NCBI GenBank assembly: GCA_017437205.1
Contig: JAFSBP010000353.1
Location: 1 to 12,336, forward strand
From: Lachnospiraceae bacterium
GTDB taxonomy: Bacteria; Bacillota; Clostridia; Lachnospirales; Lachnospiraceae
Reading direction: 5' to 3'
DNA length: 12,336 nucleotides
Positions within the stretch are counted from its first letter, which is position 1, and each line of letters starts with the position of its first letter. A model generated the notes under the pieces. The model was not told the origin of the DNA. It did not search any database and was given only the letters and a program-made list of their open reading frames with translations. Both the position numbers and the translations under genes were made by a program. This document shows, piece by piece, positions 6,870-12,336 of the stretch.

Positions 6870-7370
6870 TTAGTTTTGATCAAAGAATGAATTACCGCCA
6901 AATGGTTCATATCCGGTAAATCCACTGTAAGTGTTGCCAGCGTTAGCCGTAGCCGAAGGTGCTGGATTGCCTGCATTGGCTGCCCGCCCCGTGTTCTGAC
7001 TAGTCCCCTGTTCATTGTCTTTCGACTTTCCACCGGAAGATGCATACTCGATATCCTCCAGAATAATCACCGGTGCGGACTTCTTTTCATGCATTTTCTG
7101 ATCTTCCCAAACTTCCTCATCCAGTCGACCAATCAGATTGACAAAGGATCCTTCCTTGAGCTGCATCTTCTCGATTCGATCACAGATTGGTCCGAATCCC
7201 TTTACCGAGTAATTCAGCCAACGGGTATTGTTCTCCGCTTTGGAATCATAAACCCTCTTGCCGATTCTGAATCTTACCGCCAATAACTCATTGGTTCGCG
7301 TAATGTTTACTGCCGGTTTGTTGTCATAACCCTTAGATATGACAGCCTGTGTGATAATTACCTTAATCAT
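6870..7370 (-). CDS. Single-stranded DNA-binding protein-like (OB fold)
   Basis: Protein of 166 residues. Residues 1-110 look like a divergent SSB OB-fold: an N-terminal strand, AVRFRIGKRVYD (31-42), WLNYSVKGFGPICDRI (51-66), and the typical GSFVNLIGRLDEEVWED (74-90) followed by VIILEDIEYA. Residues 112-166 are a flexible Gly/Ala/Asn/Ser-rich tail, as in SSBs. The tail ends in FGGNSFFDQN, not the classical DDDIPF, though the aromatic/acidic end may serve the same partner-binding role. SSBs coat single-stranded DNA during replication, repair or conjugal transfer. A ribosome site (GGAAGGAG) stands before the ATG. Expression is probably controlled by the promoter, operator and leader hairpins upstream. 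Confidence 0.85.
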   Translation of the reverse strand: MIKVIITQAVISKGYDNKPAVNITRTNELLAVRFRIGKRVYDSKAENNTRWLNYSVKGFGPICDRIEKMQLKEGSFVNLIGRLDEEVWEDQKMHEKKSAPVIILEDIEYASSGGKSKDNEQGTSQNTGRAANAGNPAPSATANAGNTYSGFTGYEPFGGNSFFDQN

Positions 7371-7545
7371 AGGTACTCCTTCCTGCAGGGATCACCTGCA
7401 AACAATTTAATATTTTATTTCAGCCTGCAGTCAGCAGGACGAAATCGATAGAAACAAAAAAAGTGCCAAAAAGCACGTGGGTGCTAATTGACACTTTGTG
7501 ACTCTGAAAACTATGGTTTGCCGTTTGGAAACCTTGATACTTACT
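7371..7545 (-). promoter_or_regulatory. Structured 5' leader of the SSB-like gene
   Basis: From the predicted start near 7545 to the SSB ATG there are about 175 nt with no gene. In order, the RNA has a small GGUUU/AAACC hairpin, a full terminator hairpin with U-run (7456-7497), CCUGC-UGACU-GCAGG (around 7424-7438) and GCAGG-UGAUC-CCUGC just before the ribosome site. The last two share the same arm sequences, so they could pair with each other in alternative folds. This suggests attenuation or translational control; no known riboswitch class is recognised. Confidence 0.5.
7456..7497 (-). terminator. Rho-independent terminator inside the SSB leader
   Basis: On the minus strand an outer stem AAAGTG/CACTTT encloses a perfect inner hairpin AGCAC-CCAC-GTGCT. 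Seven T bases follow (7456-7462). It can stop transcripts arriving from the upstream 187-aa gene. It also lies downstream of the 7552-7580 promoter, so it can end or attenuate that transcript after about 90 nt. Confidence 0.75.
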
Positions 7546-7559
7546 GTTATAAGTATAAC
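7546..7559. promoter_or_regulatory. Operator-like palindrome over the -10 box
   Basis: GTTATA-AG-TATAAC has 6-base perfect arms; with the flanking T and A the dyad spans 7545-7560 (7-base arms). It covers the -10 element TATACT of the minus-strand promoter. A dyad at this place is typical of a repressor site, but no repressor is identified. Confidence 0.45.
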
Positions 7560-7580
7560 ATGTCGGTTTTCAATAGTCAA
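7552..7580 (-). promoter_or_regulatory. Sigma-70/SigA-type promoter for the SSB-like gene
   Basis: On the minus strand -35 TTGACT (7575-7580) and -10 TATACT (7552-7557) are separated by exactly 17 nt. A TG one base upstream of the -10 makes it an extended -10. The predicted transcription start is near 7545. It is the best promoter match in the window. Confidence 0.75.
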
Positions 7581-7657
7581 TTAATTTTCCTCAGTTTCAC
7601 TTTCAAATTTGCTTTCGATTTCGTCCGAATCAATTCTATTCTACTCTCTATTCGTGA

Positions 7658-8221
7658 TCAAAGTATCACCATTTTTTCCTTACGAAGCAGCATTTCTAAT
7701 GCATACACAACTTTATCTCTCTGATCTGCCTTTTCCATCAGGTTTTCCAATACATTATCCGCTATTGTATCCACCGTATAGATCAGTTCCACCAACGCTT
7801 GCCGATTTTCAGCATGAAGATATCTTGCCTCAGGTCTTATTCCTTTTTCCTGCAAACAGACCAACTCTGCTGTGGTCAACCTGAGTCCGGCATTCTTTAA
7901 CCAGATTAAAATGTCTTTTTGAATACCACCCACAGGTAAACTGAACCATTTTGTTTTCGTAGCCGCACAGACACACCGACACAAAATTCGGTATCTTGAA
8001 ACATCAGAATCCGTCTCTTCCATTTCTACCAGGCTCAGTTTTGCCAAACGCTCCAGCACGCATTTATCTGATTCACTCGCCACTTCTTGAAAACCATATC
8101 TGCCGTCAAGCCAAATCCTTGCTTCATTACCAGTCATCTGATAGACCATCCCATTTCTCATTACCCGAATACTCTTCACAGTTGAATTATTTAACACAAC
8201 GCCTTTTGAAATATAAATCAT
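7658..8221 (-). CDS. Hypothetical protein, 187 aa, possible winged-helix protein
   Basis: I recognise no family. Residues about 15-80 (MVYQMTGNEARIWLDGRYG, then ERLAKLSLVEMEE and RYRIL) have the helix-helix-strand rhythm of a winged helix ('...KLSLVE...' followed by a strand). Two nearby cysteines follow (CRCVC). Residues 105-187 are mostly helical and end in a basic stretch (LLRKEKMVIL). An ATG at 8230 touches the ribosome site directly with no spacer, so the ATG at 8221 (MIYISKG), about 9 nt from AGAGAGG, is chosen. It follows the zinc-ribbon membrane gene and precedes the SSB promoter region. It could be the regulator of that promoter, which is a guess from position. Confidence 0.72.
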   Translation of the reverse strand: MIYISKGVVLNNSTVKSIRVMRNGMVYQMTGNEARIWLDGRYGFQEVASESDKCVLERLAKLSLVEMEETDSDVSRYRILCRCVCAATKTKWFSLPVGGIQKDILIWLKNAGLRLTTAELVCLQEKGIRPEARYLHAENRQALVELIYTVDTIADNVLENLMEKADQRDKVVYALEMLLRKEKMVIL

Positions 8222-8230
8222 TTTCTTCAT

Positions 8231-8237
8231 CCTCTCT
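8231..8237 (-). promoter_or_regulatory. Ribosome binding site fixing the 187-aa protein start
   Basis: AGAGAGG on the minus strand ends directly at the ATG at 8230, leaving no room for initiation there. It stands at normal distance from the in-frame ATG at 8221. This decides for the shorter protein. Confidence 0.6.
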
Positions 8238-8251
8238 CTTTGTTTTATCTC

Positions 8252-8280
8252 ATTACACGCTTAAATGCACCAATTTACAA
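8252..8280 (-). promoter_or_regulatory. Possible promoter for the 187-aa gene
   Basis: On the minus strand TTGTAA (8275-8280) and TGTAAT (8252-8257) are 17 nt apart, matching the -35 at 4 of 6 positions and the -10 at 5 of 6. It lies in the 63 nt between the zinc-ribbon membrane gene and the ATG at 8230. It is plausible but not strong. Confidence 0.35.
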
Positions 8281-8293
8281 CAAGAATCCTTAC

Positions 8294-8563
8294 TTACAAA
8301 AATAAAAGTGCAATAACACAGACCAAAATAATCAACACGACAATACCGATCACCAAAATAACATTACGGATAAGGACTTTGTCCAGTTCACCTCGCTGCT
8401 CTCCTTTATCAATCGGATCCAAATCATCATAATACCCATCATAACCATCATTCATTTCAATTTCGGTTTCTGTCATCTCACCAGAAATATCTCTCCCGCA
8501 TCCGCAACAAATCGGGATAGATTCATCTAAAATACGTGCTTTACAATAAGGACAAAACTTCAT
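8294..8563 (-). CDS. Zinc-ribbon, tail-anchored membrane protein, 89 aa
   Basis: The N-terminus has a zinc ribbon of the common double-CxxC type: CPYC (C4, C7) and CCGC (C19/C20, C22). A very acidic, Tyr/Asp-rich linker (residues 30-60) follows, then one hydrophobic helix from about 66 to the last residue. It therefore looks tail-anchored, with the ribbon in the cytoplasm. An ATG three codons upstream (8572) almost touches the AGAAAGGG site, so the ATG at 8563, about 9 nt away, is chosen. A terminator stands just upstream of the gene. Zinc ribbon plus one membrane helix is common among small Firmicutes proteins of unknown role; no specific function is proposed. Confidence 0.8.
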   Translation of the reverse strand: MKFCPYCKARILDESIPICCGCGRDISGEMTETEIEMNDGYDGYYDDLDPIDKGEQRGELDKVLIRNVILVIGIVVLIILVCVIALLFL

Positions 8564-8583
8564 TTTCAACATCCCTTTCTACC

Positions 8584-8613
8584 AAAAAAGAGCACCGGAT
8601 TATCCCGATGCTC
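8584..8613 (-). terminator. Rho-independent terminator ending the accessory operon
   Basis: On the minus strand GAGCATCGG and CCGGTGCTC form a 9-bp stem (one G-U) with a 6-base loop, followed by six T bases (8584-8589). It lies about 35 nt after the stop of the 215-aa gene. It is the clearest terminator in the window. Confidence 0.85.
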
Positions 8614-8647
8614 AATCGTCTTAATTATATTTATGATTCTCCCTGGC

Positions 8648-9295
8648 CTAGAACATCGGCGTGTCCACGTAATTCTGCTCCTGCACATCTACCGATTCCG
8701 GCCTCTGTACTCTCTGCGCCGGCTGAATCGGATTCTGCATATACCAAGACGCTAACCATGCTTGATAATGTGCGTGAGTGATCAGAATGAACTTACTGAA
8801 CATCTCAAAATCCATACTTACCACTACATGATTTTCCGGCTTATTTCCAAACTTTGGTACAATCAGCCCGGTTCCTGTTGTTTCACCCGGTCCGCTTTTC
8901 GCAATGAACATGAGCCCCTTGTCGCTGATCATTAGTTCCACAGTACGGGAAAGACTCTTTCCGTCCTTTCTCGCTCTTCCCTGTTTTGCCAATTTCTCTG
9001 CACTCACACCGCCAAGCTGACTAAACAGTGGTGTCTGATCTTTGTTCTCTTTTTTCTTTTGCCATTGGAATCTCAACTCACCACAAGCTAGTCTTCGATA
9101 CAGTTCCAGAAACTCATCAACACTTAGGTATATTTGTATGTTATTTGTCTGGCGCTGTCCTTTTGGACGGCTGAGATCGTATTTTGCAAATGTCAGATGA
9201 ATTTTTCCAATGGGAAAAGCATCAAATAGACTCTCAACAAAACACCCTCTTGCATCCAAGCGTGTGATTTGATAGTTATTATATATTTCCGCCAT
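8648..9295 (-). CDS. Hypothetical protein, 215 aa, with SSB-like C-terminal tip
   Basis: I recognise no family. Two modules look alike: IQIYLSVDEFLELYRRL (53-69) and VVVSMDFEMFSKFILITHA (157-175), each a strand running into S-[VM]-D-x-x and a helix. This hints at an internal duplication, as in small nucleic-acid-binding folds. Between them lie a basic linker (KKKEN; GRARKDGKS, 80-114) and RTVELMISDKGLMFIAKSG (117-135). The end is Gln/Pro-rich and finishes NYVDTPMF, which resembles the acidic-Pro-Phe tip of SSB proteins. An ATG at 9337 lies far upstream; MAEIYNN at 9295 has AGAAAGGAAG at proper distance and is chosen. It overlaps the upstream CxxCxxCC gene by 17 nt and is the last gene before the terminator. 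Single-stranded DNA binding is speculative. Confidence 0.75.
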   Translation of the reverse strand: MAEIYNNYQITRLDARGCFVESLFDAFPIGKIHLTFAKYDLSRPKGQRQTNNIQIYLSVDEFLELYRRLACGELRFQWQKKKENKDQTPLFSQLGGVSAEKLAKQGRARKDGKSLSRTVELMISDKGLMFIAKSGPGETTGTGLIVPKFGNKPENHVVVSMDFEMFSKFILITHAHYQAWLASWYMQNPIQPAQRVQRPESVDVQEQNYVDTPMF

Positions 9296-10019
9296 TGATA
9301 CTCTTCCTTTCTTCTGGCAGAGTACAAACACAAGCAAATCGAACCTCGTTTATGTTTTTCTCAAACTGCTCCATGAATTCCTGTTCTAAATCATAATCCA
9401 AATACAGTTTAAAAATCGAGAGTTCAACTAGATGTACAATCTCCTCCACCTGTTCTTTCTCAAATAGAACCTCAATGCAAGCAGACACATCGCGCATAAT
9501 AACGCACCACTTTACAAAGAATTCATTGTCTAGCGGTATCCCAAACTGCTCAAGCCATTCTCTTACTGTATGAGATTCTGCTGTATCACCACAATTCGGT
9601 TTGCTAAAGATATATTCAATTCGGTCTTCTCCAAGCAAATCCCAACTGTGTTCATGGGACCCCATTAGAATCCCCCTTCCAATGGGATACATCGCACAGA
9701 CAGTGGGTTTTGCATGATGAATTATACATTTGTTGTCCTTTAACATGGGACATGTTTTGCTTTCGCCTCTTGGTAACAGACGTATAATTGGAAATAGTGA
9801 ATTTTCTCCCGGAAAGGCTTCACAAAAGTCATTCACAAACTTTAGAATCGAGATATTCATTGCTTTGGCTGCCTGATATAAATCAAGCGGGTTTAGCAAA
9901 ATGTCAGATCTGTTCTGACAGCATTTGCCACATTGAGTACAGTGAAACGAAAATGATTCGTCAAGTCCGATCCTCTCCGCATCCAATCCTTCTAGAATAT
10001 CATTTATTGATGGCTTCAT
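9279..10019 (-). CDS. YkgJ-family CxxCxxCC metal-binding protein, copy 1
   Basis: Protein of 246 residues. The family signature is clear: CTQCGKCC (C27, C30, C33, C34), then CPMLKDNKCIIHHAKPTVCAMYP (C90, C98, C108) in separated form. This is the YkgJ-like CxxCxxCC domain, annotated as a zinc- or iron-chelating domain; members are linked to Fe-S or metal-dependent modification but mostly uncharacterised. Residues 150-246 are helical and specific to this copy, with a late CVC (230-232). The start at 10019 is chosen over 10049 because AGGAGG stands just before it. It follows a paralogue by 13 nt and overlaps the 215-aa gene. Two such proteins in tandem suggest a heterodimer or two related substrates. 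Confidence 0.88.
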   Translation of the reverse strand: MKPSINDILEGLDAERIGLDESFSFHCTQCGKCCQNRSDILLNPLDLYQAAKAMNISILKFVNDFCEAFPGENSLFPIIRLLPRGESKTCPMLKDNKCIIHHAKPTVCAMYPIGRGILMGSHEHSWDLLGEDRIEYIFSKPNCGDTAESHTVREWLEQFGIPLDNEFFVKWCVIMRDVSACIEVLFEKEQVEEIVHLVELSIFKLYLDYDLEQEFMEQFEKNINEVRFACVCTLPEERKSINGGNI

Positions 10020-10032
10020 GATTATCCTCCTA

Positions 10033-10713
10033 TTAACCCATAGATTCATTACTCATCCGTGTGAGGTTTTTAATAAGCTGTTGCATATTCTTTTCGTACT
10101 GAGGAATAAAAGGTTTATCCAGATCAATTCCTCCATATTTGGCAAACTGAAAATGCAATAAAGCACTGACTAATCTATCCTCAGGTATTTTTCTGAGAAG
10201 CATTGCAATCTCCTTTGCTTTACTGAAATCCATATACAGAAACGTTTTGTCTCCGGCTGTAAACCGTTTCTTTATCCATAGTTTGGGATGAACGATTGGA
10301 CCGACAAAATGATGCTCCCGTTCACAAGAAATCCAGTGGGTAAAGTTCCCTTTCTCGTCAGGCTCAATCACGAATGGATATGTTCTGCATGCCCGTGGAT
10401 TCACCGCATGAATCCGACACCGATTATCCTCAAGAAAAATGCAGGCATCATCGTCTCCTCTTGTTTTGAGAAAATAGACGAAGTATCCGCATTCGTCCAA
10501 AAGAACCGGTTCCGCATACTTTTCAAGAAAATCGTCCATGTATTGGATATCTTCACCATGATTTCGCAAATAGCGAGCTATCCGGTAAGCGTCAAGTGCC
10601 TCAACAGGAACTTGTTGCTTTACATGTCTGCAGCATTCACCACAATTTGTGCATTTGAAGTGAATCTCTTCCCATGGGGTGACCTGCTTCAAATTTTTGT
10701 ATAGATCACTCAT
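10033..10713 (-). CDS. YkgJ-family CxxCxxCC metal-binding protein, copy 2
   Basis: Protein of 226 residues with CTNCGECC (C21, C24, C27, C28) and CIFLEDNRCRIHAVNPRAC (C91, C99, C109) followed by RTYPF, the full CxxCxxCC-domain pattern. An extra C130 may complete a second metal site. The R-TYPF ending and the I-H-x-x-x-P-x-x-C spacing follow the family standard more closely than copy 1. The C-terminal 80 residues are helical and unlike copy 1, so this is an old divergence and not a recent duplication. The ATG at 10713, with GGAGG 7 nt upstream, is chosen over 10746. It overlaps the YodL gene end by 8 nt, indicating one operon. The metal and the substrate are unknown. Confidence 0.88.
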   Translation of the reverse strand: MSDLYKNLKQVTPWEEIHFKCTNCGECCRHVKQQVPVEALDAYRIARYLRNHGEDIQYMDDFLEKYAEPVLLDECGYFVYFLKTRGDDDACIFLEDNRCRIHAVNPRACRTYPFVIEPDEKGNFTHWISCEREHHFVGPIVHPKLWIKKRFTAGDKTFLYMDFSKAKEIAMLLRKIPEDRLVSALLHFQFAKYGGIDLDKPFIPQYEKNMQQLIKNLTRMSNESMG

Positions 10714-11026
10714 TGTTTTTCCTCCACTCGCATTTTGTGCCATCAAATTTGATGGGCTTAAAACCTACGCTATCACAAAAGTATGTACCCAGTCCCTCTG
10801 CCCATACAATATCTGAAACACTCATTGAGTGTCCACAGTAGCCCTTTGGAGTCATACGGTTAAAAATGATATAAATTTCGTCTAAATTCGATGCCTCTAC
10901 ATCACCCTCATAAACGACCTCATAAGCAGATTCTCGTATCCCCCTCTTTTGACAAAAGTCATAGTTCATGAATAAAAGATTATGCTGATCTTTATCTGGC
11001 GATATTTGATATAATTTAACTTTCAT
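10706..11026 (-). CDS. YodL-domain protein
   Basis: Protein of 106 residues fitting the YodL domain along nearly all its length: KLYQISPDKD near the start, a YDF segment, YEVVYEGDVEASNLDEIYIIFN (35-56, split), then the hallmark GHSMSVSDIV (65-74) and YFCDSVGFKPI (82-92). YodL domains occur in Bacillus YodL and very often as small proteins of Firmicutes integrative elements. Bacillus YodL has been connected with cell-shape (MreB) effects, but the element-borne versions are not characterised. The start overlaps the DUF4262-like stop by 4 nt (ATGA), and the end overlaps CxxCxxCC copy 2 by 8 nt. Confidence 0.85.
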   Translation of the reverse strand: MKVKLYQISPDKDQHNLLFMNYDFCQKRGIRESAYEVVYEGDVEASNLDEIYIIFNRMTPKGYCGHSMSVSDIVWAEGLGTYFCDSVGFKPIKFDGTKCEWRKNNE

Positions 11027-11451
11027 ATTCTGATACCTTCCTTGTGATAGAGATGTTCCTCATCGACTCCCTGCATGATATAGGGATAGTCGCACCCTTC
11101 ATCTTCCGGGAAACGATTGTACTTATCCGGTATGATCACACGAAGTACCTTTCTTCCATCCTCATCAAAGGTTGTCAGACGAACATCACAGTCCTCATAT
11201 ATCCCGGAAATCAGATCACCATTTTTGAATCGTTCGCCATGCCGTACCCGGTGGCCCATCGTATTCAAAATTCTGCCAATCTCCTCAGGCGGGAAATTGA
11301 GCACAAGTTGAAAATCCAAATGACTATATTTATCCATTCCGTGGGTATGAGCATTACAGATATACTGGTGAAACCCTGTTTCCGTTTCACCACAATGATC
11401 GCACACTCCGTTTGTACACAGGTGAATGACCCAATCACATGTCTTCTCCAT
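11023..11451 (-). CDS. DUF4262-like protein, 142 aa
   Basis: The body reads NAHTHGMDKYSHLDFQLVL (33-51), then FPPEEIGRILN, HRVRHGERFKNGD and LISGIYEDCDV. This resembles DUF4262 proteins, whose pattern is a T-x-G-L entry, H-P-E-L strand, a P-P-E helix and a V-R-x-G-x-x-F-x-x-G-D turn. The N-terminus adds a Cys cluster (C12, C17, C20, C32) that could bind zinc. The frame is open 67 codons further upstream, but that part lies inside the 174-aa gene and has no ribosome site; the ATG at 11451, after AAAGGA with a rather long 12-nt spacer, is chosen. It overlaps the 174-aa gene by 17 nt and the YodL gene by 4 nt. Function unknown. Confidence 0.75.
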   Translation of the reverse strand: MEKTCDWVIHLCTNGVCDHCGETETGFHQYICNAHTHGMDKYSHLDFQLVLNFPPEEIGRILNTMGHRVRHGERFKNGDLISGIYEDCDVRLTTFDEDGRKVLRVIIPDKYNRFPEDEGCDYPYIMQGVDEEHLYHKEGIRI

Positions 11452-11959
11452 CGTTTTTGTTATTCCTTTCTGCCCTATATGGCTCATAATAAACTGTTTC
11501 TTCACTGTTAGACTGATAGACGCCGATACATAGTTCGTTTTCTGACTCTTTCCCCTGTTTCTCCTCAACAAAACAGATCTGACGTAGTTTTCCTGACGCA
11601 AATTCACCCAAATACACATTAAGTGCTGGATTTTGGGGATGATCAAATGCAATTGCTCTCAGATATGAACCGTCAGATAACATAAGAAACAAATCCGGAT
11701 ACGCTTCTAATGCTCCTGGTATCTCATCCGTATCAACCAATGAAAACCGGCGTCTTTTCTTTTTTGTTTCATAATATTGCATTCTGGCATGATTAAGCTC
11801 GGACTGGAGCACAGAGAAAATATGTGCTATCTGCTCTGAAGTATACTCATAATTACTTCCGGACAGATTCCCTAACAGCTTGATCATCTTAATGATTTTA
11901 TTTACTCTTGACTCAGCAATTCGTACAAAACGTTCACTTTTACTCTCACCTTTCTCCAT
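11435..11959 (-). CDS. Hypothetical protein, 174 aa, helical N-terminus
   Basis: Residues 1-70 are strongly helical and basic: SERFVRIAESRVNKIIKMIK, then YTSEQIAHIFSVLQSELNHA and a KKKRRR cluster. I have a general impression that this N-terminal pattern recurs in small proteins of Clostridia mobile elements, but I cannot name a family. Residues 75-130 look like a compact beta domain (FLMLSDGSYLRAIAFDHP, VYLGEF). The tail is acidic and Asn-rich. The basic patch could touch nucleic acid. An AAGAAGGTG site precedes the ATG. It is the first gene after the BRCT terminator and leads the overlapping accessory series. No promoter is obvious in the short gap upstream, so it may depend on readthrough. 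Confidence 0.78.
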   Translation of the reverse strand: MEKGESKSERFVRIAESRVNKIIKMIKLLGNLSGSNYEYTSEQIAHIFSVLQSELNHARMQYYETKKKRRRFSLVDTDEIPGALEAYPDLFLMLSDGSYLRAIAFDHPQNPALNVYLGEFASGKLRQICFVEEKQGKESENELCIGVYQSNSEETVYYEPYRAERNNKNDGEDM

Positions 11960-11986
11960 TTTTGTTCACCTTCTTTTAATAATTAA

Positions 11987-12012
11987 GTGGCGGAACATTT
12001 CTGCTCCGCCAC
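11987..12012 (-). terminator. Hairpin terminator after the BRCT gene
   Basis: GTGGCGGA and TCCGCCAC are perfect 8-base arms; in minus-strand RNA one G-U and one C-G pair extend the stem to 10 with an AGAAAU loop. It is followed by TTAATTATT, a U-rich but broken run. It lies 12 nt after the BRCT stop codon. Confidence 0.65.
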
Positions 12013-12024
12013 CATTATTCCGCT

Positions 12025-12336
12025 CTACTGAGCCAGTATTTCTTCAAATTCCTGTTCGGTCAGTGTCTTTACGCCCAGCTGCTGTGCTTTCGCCAGTTTG
12101 CTGCCAGCCTTTTCACCGACAATCAAGTAATCAGTATTCTTACTAACCGAAGAACCGGGCTTGGCCCCCAGCTCCAACAGCTTCATCTGAATACCATCGC
12201 GGGTATAATTTATCAATTTTCCGGTAGCTACTACCGTCTTTCCAAAAAAGGGATTATTATTGTTGATAGACATTGTGTTATTCTCCTTTACGAATTCTAT
12301 TTTGTCGAGCAGCGGACGCCAGAGTTTGGCTTCTTC
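12025..12336 (-). CDS. BRCT-domain protein, possibly the C-terminus of a larger protein
   Basis: The last 75 residues are a BRCT domain close to that at the end of NAD-dependent DNA ligase: [18 protein letters not shown], then [19 protein letters not shown] (split), [15 protein letters not shown] and LTEQEF. BRCT domains bind partner proteins or DNA ends in replication and repair. An ATG at 12273 with AAAGGAG 9 nt upstream would give an 82-residue, stand-alone BRCT. However, the same frame stays open without stop to the window edge and encodes a protein-like stretch ([20 protein letters not shown]), so the domain may be the tail of a larger enzyme such as an exonuclease or ligase-like protein. 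I annotate the open frame as partial. The domain is certain; the start is not. Confidence 0.75.
   Translation of the reverse strand, partial: EEAKLWRPLLDKIEFVKENNTMSINNNNPFFGKTVVATGKLINYTRDGIQMKLLELGAKPGSSVSKNTDYLIVGEKAGSKLAKAQQLGVKTLTEQEFEEILAQ

Noticed and set aside
6839..7045. Minus-strand 68-codon frame inside the SSB-like gene
   Set aside because: It is out of frame with the SSB-like protein, whose OB-fold pattern is convincing, and has no domain of its own. Only its last five codons (MNLAN) were kept as a speculative leader frame.
8624..8629. TATAAT on the minus strand upstream of the 89-aa zinc-ribbon gene
   Set aside because: The hexamer is perfect, but no acceptable -35 lies 16-18 nt upstream and the transcript would run straight into the 8584-8613 terminator.
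10288..10704. Plus-strand open frame of 138 codons
   Set aside because: It is fully antisense to CxxCxxCC copy 2, whose cysteine motifs are clear on the minus strand.
11044..11511. Plus-strand open frame of 155 codons
   Set aside because: It lies opposite the DUF4262-like and 174-aa genes, has no good ribosome site and its translation is Ile/Thr/Ser-rich without domain character. It is a shadow of the minus-strand genes.
11452..11652. 67-codon upstream extension of the DUF4262-like protein
   Set aside because: It lies within the 174-aa gene in another frame and has no ribosome site; the matched domain begins after 11451.
12025..12336. NAD-dependent DNA ligase (ligA)
   Set aside because: Only the BRCT domain is visible. 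No adenylation, OB, zinc-finger or helix-hairpin-helix part is in the window, so the enzyme name cannot be supported.

Overview
The window looks like part of a large mobile element (integrative conjugative element, plasmid or large phage) in a low-GC, Gram-positive gut Clostridia host, probably Lachnospiraceae or a relative. This is inferred from strong AGGAGG/AAAGGA ribosome binding sites, AT-leaning codon use, a SigK/SigE-like sigma factor, an element-type single-stranded DNA-binding protein, and small accessory families (YodL, DUF4314, DUF4262-like) typical of Firmicutes mobile elements. No integrase, relaxase, capsid or terminase gene is visible, so the type of element is not settled. Every gene I support is on the minus strand, so transcription runs from high to low coordinates.

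Layout in transcription order. Right edge to about 8.6 kb: a BRCT protein whose frame stays open to the window edge, then a hairpin terminator. Next comes a tightly overlapping accessory operon: coiled-coil-like 174-aa protein, DUF4262-like protein, YodL protein, two tandem CxxCxxCC (YkgJ-type) metal-binding proteins and an unknown 215-aa protein with an SSB-like tail. It ends at a clear rho-independent terminator. Then 8.6-7.66 kb: a zinc-ribbon protein with a C-terminal membrane anchor and an unknown 187-aa protein. From 7.6 to 6.8 kb lies the SSB-like gene, preceded by the best promoter in the window, an operator-like palindrome over its -10 box, a terminator hairpin inside the leader and small hairpins near the start codon. 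A 12-bp perfect stem follows the gene.

From 6.8 to 1.4 kb is the centrepiece: an unknown 124-aa protein, a membrane-anchored 270-aa protein, a 624-aa AAA+ ATPase of the MoxR/CobS type, and a 756-aa protein that joins an N-terminal HELGH metallopeptidase-like domain to a C-terminal von Willebrand factor A (VWA) domain with a MIDAS motif. ATPase plus VWA partner is the CobS-CobT/MoxR-VWA design, but no cobalamin genes are present, so I read this as a membrane-tethered remodelling or proteolytic machine of unknown target. From 1.4 kb to the left edge are a 35-aa protein, a zinc-ribbon protein, a DUF4314-like protein and the 5' part of the sigma factor.

The best candidate for an undescribed system is the membrane protein-ATPase-peptidase/VWA module. 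The regulated SSB leader, the tandem CxxCxxCC pair and the SSB-tailed 215-aa protein are secondary points. No tRNA, rRNA, CRISPR array or insertion sequence was seen.
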